From Paraburkholderia lacunae (GTDB lineage Bacteria > Pseudomonadota > Gammaproteobacteria > Burkholderiales > Burkholderiaceae), in assembly GCF_003353175.1 (NCBI RefSeq), contig NZ_QHKS01000001.1, positions 1 to 64,000 on the forward strand: DNA of 64,000 bases. The letters run 5' to 3'. The first letter of the stretch is position 1. Each line of letters opens with the position of its first letter. The notes under the pieces were generated by a model. The model was not told where the DNA came from and ran no database searches. It saw only the letters and a program-made list of their open reading frames with translations. Both the position numbers and the translations under genes were made by a program. Shown here one piece after another: positions 1-9,045 of the stretch.

Positions 1-144
1 ACGAACTGCTTCTTCCACTGCGATTTCGTCGAACGGATTCATCGACATCTTCACGTTCGCGATGTCGACGCCCGTGCCGTCCGACTTCACCCGGACTTTC
101 ACGTTGTAGTCGACCACTCTCTTGACTGGCACCAGGATTTTCAT
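1..144 (-). CDS. etfB: Electron transfer flavoprotein beta subunit, N-terminal part (runs off left edge)
   Basis: Only the first 48 codons lie in the window. The product starts [19 protein letters not shown] and continues to a segment reading [13 protein letters not shown], which is the characteristic start of the EtfB family. EtfB pairs with EtfA to carry electrons from acyl-CoA and other flavin dehydrogenases to ETF-ubiquinone oxidoreductase in the cytoplasm. The ATG is preceded by a GGAG ribosome-binding site about 6 nt upstream. etfA would be expected just beyond the left edge on the same strand, but that cannot be seen here. Confidence 0.93.
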   Translation of the reverse strand, partial: MKILVPVKRVVDYNVKVRVKSDGTGVDIANVKMSMNPFDEIAVEEAVR

Positions 145-293
145 GCACACGCTCCAAAGTTACGAATACGTCAACCCAGCGAACATTATAGCGACTGCCC
201 TTACGGTAGCCGTGTCGCGGGCGCTTCAGCAGGAGGATATCGCTCCTCTGCGGCGTGACGGCAATATCGAACGGTCGTTCTATTTTAATCTCG

Positions 294-320
294 AAAAAAC
301 CCGGGCGGCAACCCCGGGTT
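294..320 (-). terminator. Rho-independent terminator of metNIQ
   Basis: A perfect 8-bp stem (AACCCGGG / CCCGGGTT, positions 298-305 and 313-320) is followed on the minus strand by a run of six T. It lies about 60 bp past the metQ stop codon, so it ends the leftward met operon and separates it from etfB. Confidence 0.85.
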
Positions 321-381
321 AAGACTTACGACTCTAATTTAGCTTTGCCGCCATGTCTTGCTTCGTCGAATGGCCGTCAGA

Positions 382-1182
382 TCACCAGGCGGCGATCACC
401 GACCCGCCGAATTTGCTTTCGACAAACTGCTTCACTTCCGGCGAATGATACGCCGCGACCAGCTTGGCGACCCACGGCTTGTTGCGGTCGGCTTCGCGGA
501 TCGCGATGATGTTCACGTACGGCCCCTTCGGGTCCTCGATCGCGATGGCGTCCTGTTTCGGCTTCAGGCCCGCTTCCATTGCGAAGTTGGTGTTGATCGC
601 GGCGGCGTCCACGTCGTTCAGCGAGCGCGGGATTTGCGCAGCGTCGAGTTCGACGATCTTCAGCTTCTTCGGGTTGTCGACGATGTCGAGCGGCGTCGCC
701 TTCAGGCCTGCATCCGCCTTCAGTTTCAGCAGACCCTGCTTTTGCAGCAGCAACAGCGCGCGGCCGCCATTGGTCGGATCGTTCGGCACCGCGATCTTCG
801 CGCCCGGTTGCAACTCGGCGAGCGCCTTCACCTTCTTCGAATAGATGCCCATCGGGTACGTAACCGTGTCGGCCACGCGGATCAGCTTGTAACCGCGGTC
901 CTTCACCTGCGCCTGCAAGTACGGATCGTGCTGGTAGCTGTTCGCGTCGAGGTCGCCGCCGGCGAGCGCCGCGTTCGGCTGCACGTAGTCGGAGAACTCG
1001 ACGATCTTGATGTTCAGGCCGCTCTTCGCCGCGACCGTCTTCACGACTTCCATGATCTGCGCGTGCGGGCCGCCGGTTACGCCGACCTTGATCGAGTCGT
1101 CGGCTTGAGCAGCCGTAGCGGCAGCGAACAGCGACACGGCGCCGAGCGCGGCGGCCAGCTTGAGAATGAAACGACGTTGCAT
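382..1182 (-). CDS. metQ: D-methionine ABC transporter substrate-binding protein
   Basis: 266 residues, NlpA/MetQ family. A cleavable signal peptide ends at about residue 27 (ATAAQA before DDSIKVG), followed by the solute-binding domain with the family hallmarks VTGGPHAQIMEVV and GGDLDANSYQHDPYL. It binds methionine in the periplasm and delivers it to MetI/MetN. There is no cysteine at the signal-peptide cleavage site, so unlike the E. coli lipoprotein this one is predicted to be soluble in the periplasm. It is the last gene of metNIQ, 54 bp after metI, and is followed by a terminator. Confidence 0.93.
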   Translation of the reverse strand: MQRRFILKLAAALGAVSLFAAATAAQADDSIKVGVTGGPHAQIMEVVKTVAAKSGLNIKIVEFSDYVQPNAALAGGDLDANSYQHDPYLQAQVKDRGYKLIRVADTVTYPMGIYSKKVKALAELQPGAKIAVPNDPTNGGRALLLLQKQGLLKLKADAGLKATPLDIVDNPKKLKIVELDAAQIPRSLNDVDAAAINTNFAMEAGLKPKQDAIAIEDPKGPYVNIIAIREADRNKPWVAKLVAAYHSPEVKQFVESKFGGSVIAAW

Positions 1183-1236
1183 GTTGGACCTTTCCGAATC
1201 TATCGATTCTGTTGAGCGGGTTCCGATGACCCTTGT

Positions 1237-1890
1237 TTACTTATGGCTCAAACGGCGCACGAGCCAATCCCCGAACGACTGCACCAGTTGCACGAAGACG
1301 ATCAGAATCACCACGACCGTCAACATCACTTCCGGCAGGAAACGCTGATACCCGTAACGGATGCCCAGGTCGCCGAGCCCGCCGCCGCCGATCGCGCCGG
1401 CCATCGCCGAATAGCCGACCAGCGAAACGAACGTGATCGTCAAACCGGCTACGACGCCCGGCAGCGATTCCGGCAACAGCACCTTGAAGACAATCTGGCT
1501 GGTGGTCGCGCCCATCGCCTGCGCGGCTTCGATCAGACCGCGATCGACTTCGCGCAAAGCGGTTTCGACCAGCCGCGCGATGAACGGCGCAGCGGCGATC
1601 GTCAGCGGCACCACGGCCGCGGCCGTGCCGATCGACGAACCCACCACCAGCCGCGTGAACGGAATCACCGCGACCAGCAGGATGATGAACGGCGTCGAGC
1701 GCACGGCATTGACGATCACGCCCATCACGCGGTTCACCGCGACGTTCCGCAACACACCCTGGCGATCCGTCAGATACAGCAGCACGCCGAGCGGCAAACC
1801 CACCAAAGCGCCGACCAGCCCGGAAATGCCCACCATCACGAGCGTTTCCCAGAACGACTGGACGAACATGTCGAACATTTCACTCAACAT
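1237..1890 (-). CDS. metI: D-methionine ABC transporter permease
   Basis: 217 residues with about five hydrophobic membrane segments and the binding-protein-dependent permease EAA loop ([20 protein letters not shown], about residue 115 onward) that contacts the ATPase MetN. Length matches E. coli MetI (217). It forms the inner-membrane channel of the MetNIQ methionine importer. Its start overlaps the end of metN by 11 bp, which suggests translational coupling. Confidence 0.94.
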   Translation of the reverse strand: MLSEMFDMFVQSFWETLVMVGISGLVGALVGLPLGVLLYLTDRQGVLRNVAVNRVMGVIVNAVRSTPFIILLVAVIPFTRLVVGSSIGTAAAVVPLTIAAAPFIARLVETALREVDRGLIEAAQAMGATTSQIVFKVLLPESLPGVVAGLTITFVSLVGYSAMAGAIGGGGLGDLGIRYGYQRFLPEVMLTVVVILIVFVQLVQSFGDWLVRRLSHK

Positions 1891-2914
1891 ACGAGAGCTC
1901 CTCTACCACCACACCCTGTTCACGCAGATACGTCAGCGCCTGGGCGACCTTCGCCGGTTCGCCGCCCGCGAGCACCGCGAGCGAGCCGAACGCCTGCCCC
2001 TGGATCTCGTCGATCTGGCCATGCAGGATGTTGAAGTCGAGCTCATAGCGGCGAATCGTTTCCGACAGGATCGGCTGATCGACGCCCGAGCCGGTGAAGG
2101 CGAGGCGCAGCAAATGGCGGCTGCCGGTCTTCAGGCGTTCGGCCACACGCGCCTTCATCGCGGGCGGCAGCTCCTGGGCGATCACGTCGCCGATCAGCGC
2201 GCGCGTGACTTCGTGATGCGGTTGCAGGAACACGTCGATGACCTTGCCCTCTTCGACCACGCGGCCCGCGTCCAGCACCGCGACGCGGTCGCAGACCTGC
2301 TTGATCACGTCCATCTGGTGCGTGATCAGCACGACCGTGAGGTTCAGCTCGCGGTTGATGCGCTTGAGCAGTTCGAGAATCGCGCGGGTGGTTTCGGGAT
2401 CGAGCGCGGAGGTGGCTTCGTCGGAGAGCAGCACTTTCGGCTTGCTCGCCAGCGCACGCGCGATGCCCACGCGCTGTTTCTGCCCGCCGCTGATCTGCGC
2501 CGGATAGCGATCCTTCTGCGCCGACAGCCCGACCAGTTCGAGCAGCGGCAGCACGTTCGCCTCGATCTCGTCGCGCTTCATGCCGGCCAGTTCGAGCGGC
2601 AACGCCACGTTCTCGTACACCGTACGCGACGACAACAGGTTGAAGTGCTGAAAGATCATGCCGATCTCGCGACGCGCCTCGCGCAATTGCGCGGTGGGCA
2701 GCGTCGTCAGATCGCGGCCGTTGACGACGATGTTGCCTTCGGTCGGGCGCGTCAGCAGGTTGATGGTGCGCACGAGCGTACTCTTGCCCGCGCCGCTGCG
2801 GCCGATGATGCCGAACACTTCGCCCGCCGGAATCGACAGATTGACGTTGTGCAGCGCCTCGACCCAGCCCCGGGGCCCCTCGAAGCGCTGAGAGATATTG
2901 CGTATTTCGATCAT
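1880..2914 (-). CDS. metN: D-methionine ABC transporter ATP-binding protein
   Basis: 344 residues from the chosen ATG ([13 protein letters not shown]); an in-frame TTG further upstream (2965) would add a non-conserved tail, and the E. coli protein is 343 residues. Walker A is GRSGAGKST, the ABC signature is [15 protein letters not shown] and Walker B is [12 protein letters not shown]. The C-terminal roughly 100 residues form the NIL/ACT-like domain that senses methionine and inhibits transport in the E. coli protein. First gene of the leftward metNIQ operon; its promoter must lie in the 230-bp divergent gap to the hydrolase gene at 3145. Confidence 0.94.
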   Translation of the reverse strand: MIEIRNISQRFEGPRGWVEALHNVNLSIPAGEVFGIIGRSGAGKSTLVRTINLLTRPTEGNIVVNGRDLTTLPTAQLREARREIGMIFQHFNLLSSRTVYENVALPLELAGMKRDEIEANVLPLLELVGLSAQKDRYPAQISGGQKQRVGIARALASKPKVLLSDEATSALDPETTRAILELLKRINRELNLTVVLITHQMDVIKQVCDRVAVLDAGRVVEEGKVIDVFLQPHHEVTRALIGDVIAQELPPAMKARVAERLKTGSRHLLRLAFTGSGVDQPILSETIRRYELDFNILHGQIDEIQGQAFGSLAVLAGGEPAKVAQALTYLREQGVVVEELSYVE

Positions 2915-3144
2915 GGAAAAACGAAACGGCGGAGGTTGCCAGCGAGCGTTTTGCGCTCCCGACAAGCGGCCGCCGTTGCTTTTATTGGGATTTGAGGCGG
3001 CAATTCTACCGCAGCACCGACATACCCTTTAATAATCAATTACGATCTTTTCATAACCAGAGAGAATTAGAGGCACGCCCGGCAAGCGATTCTCGCTGCG
3101 CACGACGGCTGCGACTATGATCGGGCGGATCAAAATCAGGACAC

Positions 3145-4053
3145 ATGGCGGCTATGGAGACAACCCAACCCAGCAATGCGCGTCCCGCGGCGGAGATCCG
3201 CACTGGCGCCCCGTCGAGCTCGACGGTCACGACCAGCGACGGCTTCGAACTGCCGCTCTATCGCTGGCCGGCCGCCGCGCCGCTGCGCGCCACGGTCGCT
3301 CTGTTGCATGGGCTGGCGGAACACGCAGGGCGCTACGCCGCGCTGGCAGCGCGCCTGAACGCGGCCGGCATCGAACTGGTCGCGATCGATTTGCGCGGGC
3401 ACGGGCAAGCGCCCGGCAAACGAGCCTACGTGAAGCGTTTCGACGACTATCTGCTGGATGCGCAGGCCTTGCTCGACGCCGCGGCGCAGAGTTGCGCCCC
3501 GCTCTTCCTGATGGGGCACAGCATGGGCGGCGCAGTGGCAGCGCTCTACGCGATCGAGCGCCTCGATCCGACCGGCCGGCGACTGAGCGGCCTGATCCTG
3601 TCGAGCCCCGCGCTCGCGCCAGGCCGCGACGTACCGCGCTGGATGCTCACGCTGAGCCAGGTGATCAGCCGCCTGTGGCCGACCTTCCCGGCGATGAAAA
3701 TCGACGCGGCTTTGCTGTCGCGCCTCGAGTCAGTGGTGAACGCCAATCGCCGCGATCCACTGGTGCACCACGGCTCAATACCCGCGCGCACCGGAGCGGA
3801 AATCCTGCTGGCGATGACACGCATAGAACGAGGCCGCGCGGGCTTGCGCGTGCCGCTGCTGGTGTATCACGGCACCGCGGACAAGCTCACCGAACCCGAT
3901 GGCAGCCGCGATTTCGGCAAGCACGCAGGTTCACCGGACAAGACGCTCACGCTGCACGAGGACAGCTACCACGAAACGATGAACGATCTGGACCGCGACC
4001 GGGTGATCGGGGAATTGATTGGGTGGATCGAGGCGCGCCTGCCCAGGACCTGA
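3145..4053 (+). CDS. Alpha/beta hydrolase, lysophospholipase / monoacylglycerol lipase type
   Basis: 302 residues of the Hydrolase_4 (PldB-like) family. The oxyanion region LLHGLAEHAGRY is near residue 53, the nucleophile elbow GHSMGG places the catalytic serine at 126, and the acid and base fit D246 (HGTADK) and H276 (DSYHETMND). There is no signal peptide, so the enzyme should be cytoplasmic, hydrolysing lipid esters such as monoacylglycerol or lysophospholipid; the exact substrate cannot be read from sequence. It is divergent from metN and stands alone. Confidence 0.85.
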   Translation: MAAMETTQPSNARPAAEIRTGAPSSSTVTTSDGFELPLYRWPAAAPLRATVALLHGLAEHAGRYAALAARLNAAGIELVAIDLRGHGQAPGKRAYVKRFDDYLLDAQALLDAAAQSCAPLFLMGHSMGGAVAALYAIERLDPTGRRLSGLILSSPALAPGRDVPRWMLTLSQVISRLWPTFPAMKIDAALLSRLESVVNANRRDPLVHHGSIPARTGAEILLAMTRIERGRAGLRVPLLVYHGTADKLTEPDGSRDFGKHAGSPDKTLTLHEDSYHETMNDLDRDRVIGELIGWIEARLPRT

Positions 4054-4091
4054 GCGCTGCGGCGACAGCCTCGCATGACGGCGAGGCGCCG

Positions 4092-4892
4092 CTAGCGCTT
4101 CCAGTCGGGCGCGCGTTTGTCGATGAAAGCCTGCACGCCTTCGAGCGCGGAGTCGTCCATCATGTTGCAGGCCATCGTCTGACCGGCGAGCTGGTACGCC
4201 GCTTCAATGCCCATCTCCAGCTGACGGTAGAAGAGGCCCTTGCCGGCGCTGACGGCTTCGACCGGCTTCGCGCAAATGCTGGTGGCGAGTCTCGCGACCT
4301 CGGCATCGAGCGCGTCCGCCGGCACCACACGGTTCACAAGACCCTGATGCTTCGCCTCGGCTGCATCGATGAAGTCGCCGGTCAGCAGCATTTCGAGCGC
4401 TGCCTTGCGCGACAGGTTGCGCGACAGCGGCACCGAAGGCGTCGCGCAGAAGAGCCCCAGGTTGACGCCGGAGACCGCAAAGCGCGCGGTATCGGCAGCG
4501 ACCGCGAGATCGCACATCGCCACGAGCTGACAGCCGGCCGCCGTCGCGATGCCGTGCACGCGCGCGATCACCGGCTGCGGCAAGCGCTGGATCGTCAGCA
4601 TCAGCTTCGTGCAGCGCGCGAACAATGCCTGATAGTAAGGAAGCGCCGGCGCCGCGCGCATTTCCTTCAGATCGTGCCCCGCGCAAAAGGCGCGGCCCGC
4701 GCCGGCGATCACGACCACCCGCGCGCCGGACTGCCCGAGCTCGGTCAACGCGGTCTGCAGTTCGTCGAGCAGGCCCTCGGAAAGCGCGTTGAACGCGTCC
4801 GGCCGGTTCATCGTCACCAGCACGACGCCCGGCAAGCCGTACGCGCCGTATTCGATCTCCACCAGTGAAGCGCTGCGCATATCGGCATTCAT
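4092..4892 (-). CDS. Enoyl-CoA hydratase/isomerase family protein (ECHDC3-like)
   Basis: 266 residues with a clear crotonase fold: NRPDAFNALSEGLL, the oxyanion-hole segment GRAFCAGHDLKEM and GIATAAGCQLVAMCDLAVA. The two glutamates that do the chemistry in enoyl-CoA hydratase are not conserved: the GGGCEL position reads AAGCQL and the FGQPEI position reads FAVSGV. The pattern matches the ECHDC3 branch, whose reaction is poorly defined. It probably binds an acyl-CoA but is unlikely to be a normal hydratase. The next gene upstream is the HDAC-like enzyme, 41 bp away on the same strand, so the two are probably co-transcribed. Confidence 0.82.
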   Translation of the reverse strand: MNADMRSASLVEIEYGAYGLPGVVLVTMNRPDAFNALSEGLLDELQTALTELGQSGARVVVIAGAGRAFCAGHDLKEMRAAPALPYYQALFARCTKLMLTIQRLPQPVIARVHGIATAAGCQLVAMCDLAVAADTARFAVSGVNLGLFCATPSVPLSRNLSRKAALEMLLTGDFIDAAEAKHQGLVNRVVPADALDAEVARLATSICAKPVEAVSAGKGLFYRQLEMGIEAAYQLAGQTMACNMMDDSALEGVQAFIDKRAPDWKR

Positions 4893-4933
4893 GGCTCGCT
4901 CCTTTGAAGTTCGGGGTTGGTTCGCTGCGGCGT

Positions 4934-5857
4934 TCAGATCCCGGCCAGCGCGCGCACATGCGCGACCACGCTGCGTCCGAGCGCCGACAGGTTATAGCCG
5001 CCTTCCAGGCAACTGACGATACGTCCTTGCGCATAACGCCTTGCGATCTCGCGAACCTGGTCGGTGATCCACGCGTAGTCGTCTTCGACGAGGCCCATAT
5101 TGCCGAGATCGTCCTCGCGGTGCGCGTCAAAGCCGGCCGAAATGAAGATCATCTCCGGCTTGAATTCGTGCAGACGCGGCAGCCACAGCATATCGACCAC
5201 CTCGCGCACCGCCATGCCGTTCGAGCGCGCCGGCATCGGCACGTTGCACATGTTGGGCGCCTGGTTGTCGGCGCCGGTGAACGGATAGAACGGATGCTGG
5301 AAGATGCTGCACATCAGCACGCGCGAATCGCCCGAAAAGGCGGCTTCGGTGCCGTTGCCGTGATGGACGTCGAAGTCGACGATCGCGACGCGCTCCATAC
5401 CGTGCACCTCGAGCGCATGGCGCGCGGCAATCGCGACGTTGTTGAAGAAGCAGAAACCCATCGCACGCGCCGGCTCGGCATGATGGCCGGGCGGGCGCAC
5501 GCTGCAAAACGCGTTGTCGTAATGGCCTTCGACGACGGCGTCGGTCGCGGCCACCGCGGCGCCCGCCGCGCGCAGTGCGGCCTGCCAGGTGTGCGGGTTC
5601 ATCGACGTGTCGGGGTCGATTTCGGCGAGGCCCTCGGCGGGCGAGCGGCTACGGACGTAATCGATGTGCGCCTGGGTATGCACGCGCAATAGTGCGGCTT
5701 CGTCGGCAAGCGGCGGCGACTCGCGTTCGATCAGCGAGTCGATGCGGCTTGCGATCAGCTGGTCTTCGATTGCCTGCAGGCGCGCCGGGCATTCGGGATG
5801 CCATTGCCCCATATCGTGCAGCAGACAGTCGGCGTGGGAATAAAAGCCTGTTGCCAT
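4934..5857 (-). CDS. Histone deacetylase family protein (class II-like amidohydrolase)
   Basis: 307 residues from the ATG at MATGFYSHADC; an upstream in-frame extension is not conserved in the family. Zinc and catalytic motifs are intact: RPPGHHAEP (catalytic histidine pair), VDFDVHHGNGTE (Asp/His zinc ligands), SAGFDAHREDDLG and the GGYNLSAL tyrosine region. Bacterial relatives deacetylate acetylpolyamines, acetoin-like compounds or protein lysines; which applies here is unknown. Its start region faces mltB, so the two are divergent. Likely co-transcribed with the crotonase-like gene downstream. Confidence 0.88.
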   Translation of the reverse strand: MATGFYSHADCLLHDMGQWHPECPARLQAIEDQLIASRIDSLIERESPPLADEAALLRVHTQAHIDYVRSRSPAEGLAEIDPDTSMNPHTWQAALRAAGAAVAATDAVVEGHYDNAFCSVRPPGHHAEPARAMGFCFFNNVAIAARHALEVHGMERVAIVDFDVHHGNGTEAAFSGDSRVLMCSIFQHPFYPFTGADNQAPNMCNVPMPARSNGMAVREVVDMLWLPRLHEFKPEMIFISAGFDAHREDDLGNMGLVEDDYAWITDQVREIARRYAQGRIVSCLEGGYNLSALGRSVVAHVRALAGI

Positions 5858-6056
5858 GGTTCTCTTCTGCACCGCGGCGCCTTCAGGGCGCGCGGCGTGT
5901 CTCCGTCCAAGGGCGCGCACCCGCGGCGCGCCAACTATCGTCAAGTTACCACACGATGCGGTTATGACGTGCCAGGCTCAGTTTTGCAGAAGGCGTCGGG
6001 TATACTGCCCCCGATCCGTTTTCCCCCGTCTCTTTTGCACCGCGCCCCAGCTCACT

Positions 6057-7283
6057 ATGACCGTCAAGCTTGCTCTGTCTGCACGAACCCGGCTACGCAC
6101 AACGAACGTCGCCGCCGCACTGTCCGTCGCGTGGTGCGCGTTCACAGCAGCCAGTCCGGCAATGGCGCAAAGCACCGCGCAAAAACCGCCGCTGCTGGTC
6201 GCGCAAAGCCAGCCGCAACCGGCGGTGCCGCAAGGGCAAACCTTCGAAGAAGAGATCATCCCGCAGCGCTATGCGGATAATCCCAACGTCGACGCGTTCA
6301 TCAACGACATGTCCGCGCGCTACGACTTCGACCAGGCCGCGCTGCACGCGCTGTTTGCACGTGTGAGCTATTCGGCGACCGCGGTCAAGCTGGTCACGCC
6401 GTCGCCCTCGCCGTCGGTCAAGAACTGGCGCGTGTATCAGTCGCGCTTTCTCGACCAGGTTCGCATCAACGCCGGCGTGCGCTTCTGGCGCGCCAACCAG
6501 GCGACGCTGCAACGCGCTTACGAAGAGTTCGGCGTACCGCCGGAAGTGATCGTCGGCATCATCGGCGTGGAGACGATCTACGGCCGCTTCATGGGCAACT
6601 TCCGCGTGCTCGATGCGCTGACCACGCTCACTTTCGACTATCCGAACACCGCCAATCGCGCGGATCGTCAGGCGACCTTCCGCAAGAATCTCGAAGACTA
6701 CCTGGTGTGGACGCGCGATTCGCAAATCGATCCGACCACGGTGCTCGGTTCGTACACCGGCGCAATCGGCATCCCGCAATTCCTGCCCAGCAGCATCGTG
6801 CAATACGCGGTGAGCTACGACGGCAACAAGCAGATCGATCTGCGTACGAGCGAGGCGGATGCGATCGGCAGCGTGGCGAACTATCTGCGCCAGAACGGCT
6901 GGGAAAACGGCCGGCCCGTGGTATGGAAGATCGGTTCCGACGCGGGCAGCCTGGGCGTTGCGCAAGCTGCCGCGGACGGTCAGCCGGAACCGCACTGGCC
7001 GTTGCAGCAACTGCTGCGCGCCGGGCTGGCGATGGACGAGCCGGGGCTCGATATCGCGTCTGAAGCGGGTACGCCGGTGACGGTGGTCGATTTGCCCTCG
7101 CCGGGGCGGGGCACCGAATACATGCTGGGCTTGAAGAACTTTTATGTACTGACGCGCTATAACCGCAGCTTCTTTTATGCACTCGCGGTTTATCAGTTAG
7201 GCGAGCGGGTCAAAGCGCAGATGGCCGCGAGCGATGCGGCGAACGGCAACCATGCGGCGCCGCCAAATGCGGCTTCGCAGTAG
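6057..7283 (+). CDS. mltB: Membrane-bound/periplasmic lytic murein transglycosylase B
   Basis: 408 residues from the ATG at 6057. The reading frame stays open upstream to 5856, but that part overlaps the divergent HDAC gene and has no family similarity. A signal peptide ends near residue 38 (ASPAMAQS). The SLT_2 domain follows, with catalytic glutamate E172 in GIIGVETIYGRFMGNFRVLDA and the SYTGAIGIPQFLPSS motif. No lipobox cysteine is seen, so it is probably a soluble periplasmic form. It cleaves glycan strands of peptidoglycan to 1,6-anhydromuropeptides. A bidirectional terminator follows. Confidence 0.92.
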   Translation: MTVKLALSARTRLRTTNVAAALSVAWCAFTAASPAMAQSTAQKPPLLVAQSQPQPAVPQGQTFEEEIIPQRYADNPNVDAFINDMSARYDFDQAALHALFARVSYSATAVKLVTPSPSPSVKNWRVYQSRFLDQVRINAGVRFWRANQATLQRAYEEFGVPPEVIVGIIGVETIYGRFMGNFRVLDALTTLTFDYPNTANRADRQATFRKNLEDYLVWTRDSQIDPTTVLGSYTGAIGIPQFLPSSIVQYAVSYDGNKQIDLRTSEADAIGSVANYLRQNGWENGRPVVWKIGSDAGSLGVAQAAADGQPEPHWPLQQLLRAGLAMDEPGLDIASEAGTPVTVVDLPSPGRGTEYMLGLKNFYVLTRYNRSFFYALAVYQLGERVKAQMAASDAANGNHAAPPNAASQ

Positions 7284-7325
7284 ACTGCGCTGCGGGGCCC
7301 TGGGTCCCCCGCTGCAACCAGATAC

Positions 7326-7357
7326 AAAAAAGCGCCGGCTGAAACCGGCGCTTTTTT
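7326..7357. terminator. Bidirectional terminator between mltB and cysM
   Basis: AAAAAAGCGCCGG, a six-base loop, then CCGGCGCTTTTTT: a 13-bp stem-loop with T-runs on both strands, placed between the converging ends of mltB (+) and cysM (-). It can terminate both. Confidence 0.9.
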
Positions 7358-7391
7358 GTTGGTTCGCGCGATCAAGCGCAAGCGGGCATGA

Positions 7392-8294
7392 TCAAGCCGG
7401 AAACACACCTGTCGACAGATAACGGTCGCCGCGGTCGCAGACGATAAACACGATCGTCGCGTTCTCGACCTGGCGCGCGACCCGCAGCGCCACTTCGCAT
7501 GCACCGCCCGACGAAATGCCTGCAAAAATCCCTTCGACGGACGCGAGGCGCCGCGCCATCGCTTCAGCGGCGGCCTGGCCCACGTTCTCGACGCGGTCCA
7601 CGCGGCTGCGATCGAAAATCTTCGGCAGATACGCTTCCGGCCACTTGCGGATGCCAGGAATGCGCGAGCCCTCTTCCGGCTGCGCGCCGATGATCTCGAT
7701 CGCCTGATTCTTTTCCTTCAGATAGGCGGAGACGCCCATGATCGTGCCGGTCGTGCCCATCGACGACACGAAGTGCGTGATGCGCCCTTCGGTGTCTCGC
7801 CAGATTTCCGGGCCGGTTCCTTCGACGTGCGAGGCCGGATTGTCCGGGTTTGCGAACTGGTCGAGGATGACGCCCTTGCCCTCGCGCTGCATCTGCTCGG
7901 CGAGGTCGCGGGCGTATTCCATGCCGCCCGTGACCGGCGTCAATACGATCTGCGCGCCGTAGGCCGCCATGCTCTGACGGCGCTCCACCGAAAGATCCTC
8001 CGGCATGATCAGCACCATCTTGTAGCCGCGGATCGCCGCTGCCATCGCCAAAGCGATGCCGGTGTTGCCGCTCGTCGCCTCGATCAGCGTGTCGCCCGGC
8101 TTGATGCGGCCGCGTGCTTCCGCTTTCTTGATCATCGACAGTGCCGGGCGGTCCTTCACCGAACCCGCGGGGTTGTTGCCCTCGAGCTTCGCGAGGATCA
8201 CGTTGTTGCGGTTGCGGATATCGTCATCGGGGAGCCGGACGAGTTGCACGAGCGGCGTATTGCCGATCGTGTCTTCAATCGTTTTATAAGCCAT
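7392..8294 (-). CDS. cysM: Cysteine synthase B (O-acetylserine sulfhydrylase B)
   Basis: 300 residues starting MAYKTIEDTIGNTPLV. PLP-dependent fold type II enzyme; the Schiff-base lysine is K47 in NPAGSVKDRP, and the phosphate-binding loop is EATSGNTGIALA. Family members make cysteine from O-acetylserine and sulfide or thiosulfate in the cytoplasm. The length and motif details match CysM rather than CysK. The frame is open upstream of the chosen start, but that part is not conserved. The gene ends at the shared terminator with mltB. Confidence 0.93.
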   Translation of the reverse strand: MAYKTIEDTIGNTPLVQLVRLPDDDIRNRNNVILAKLEGNNPAGSVKDRPALSMIKKAEARGRIKPGDTLIEATSGNTGIALAMAAAIRGYKMVLIMPEDLSVERRQSMAAYGAQIVLTPVTGGMEYARDLAEQMQREGKGVILDQFANPDNPASHVEGTGPEIWRDTEGRITHFVSSMGTTGTIMGVSAYLKEKNQAIEIIGAQPEEGSRIPGIRKWPEAYLPKIFDRSRVDRVENVGQAAAEAMARRLASVEGIFAGISSGGACEVALRVARQVENATIVFIVCDRGDRYLSTGVFPA

Positions 8295-8603
8295 ATCGGT
8301 TCTGGAGCTGTCGATGCGCGGAGTGTTCAATCCATCGATTCTAAACCACCGTGCGTGAGCCCGCCGCGCGGCCCTTCTGCCCGCATGGATGCAGCGTCGA
8401 CGTACCGCCGATACATGGAGCCCATTCACCGCGGAAAACCGGCGCAAAAATACACGCAAAAAACCCGCGGCCGAGAACCGCGGGAGCCAGTCATCTGCAT
8501 GACAGCTGAAGGAGTGTTCCTGCCAACTCCGACCATGAAGGGGAACTACATCAGCAGGCCTTGCGCGCACGGGAGCAGCCCCGCGCACAAGGCCCGCGCG
8601 AGG
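8295..8603. other. Intergenic region cysM-comEA
   Basis: 309 bp with no convincing gene. It holds the comEA-like gene's terminator at 8457-8484 and, to its left, the likely promoter region of cysM. No other repeat or RNA was recognised. Confidence 0.6.
8457..8484 (-). terminator. Rho-independent terminator of the comEA-like gene
   Basis: A 7-bp stem CCCGCGG / CCGCGGG (8464-8470, 8478-8484) is followed on the minus strand by seven T. It lies 120 bp beyond the stop codon of the comEA-like gene. Confidence 0.8.
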
Positions 8604-8969
8604 CTATTTCTTCACCGCCACAGTGGCGCTGCTCTTTTGCGTATTGCCCGCAGCGGGCGCGCCTTTGGTTTGGCCAGCCGCCGCAGTCTGCGCGCCAGTA
8701 GCCGCGCCAGCCGGACCGACAGCGAGACCCTCCGCCTGCAGGCGCTCGACGGTATGCCCGCCCAAGCCTTTGACGCGCGCGCCGAGATCGGCCGGGTCCT
8801 TGAATGGACCATGCGCAGCACGCTCGTCGAGAATGGCTTTCGCTTTGGCGGCACCGATGCCCTTGATGCCGCGCAGCGCATCCTCGTTTGCCGTGTTGAC
8901 GTCGACCGCCGCATACGCGTGGCCGAAAGCGGCGAGCATGGCCGCGGTAACCAGAATTTTTCGAAACAT
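8604..8969 (-). CDS. ComEA-family helix-hairpin-helix DNA-binding protein
   Basis: 121 residues. A signal peptide (MFRKILVTAAMLAAFGHAYA) exports the protein, and residues 22-80 form a ComEA-type helix-hairpin-helix domain with the motif VDVNTANEDALRGIKGIGAA. The last 40 residues are a flexible Ala/Gly/Thr tail. Such proteins bind incoming double-stranded DNA in the periplasm during natural transformation; the housekeeping role in Burkholderia is untested. The start is supported by GGAGA 6 nt before the ATG. Confidence 0.85.
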   Translation of the reverse strand: MFRKILVTAAMLAAFGHAYAAVDVNTANEDALRGIKGIGAAKAKAILDERAAHGPFKDPADLGARVKGLGGHTVERLQAEGLAVGPAGAATGAQTAAAGQTKGAPAAGNTQKSSATVAVKK

Positions 8970-9045
8970 ATGGAATCTCCTCGTACAACCGGTTGGCGAC
9001 CATCACCAACCGGGAGATTCCAGTTTAAAGAGGGATCCGAAAGAT

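Noticed and set aside
2915..3144. Methionine riboswitch (SAM type) before metN
   Set aside because: The 230-bp region has no stem pattern I can match to a SAM riboswitch class; regulation of metNIQ is left open.
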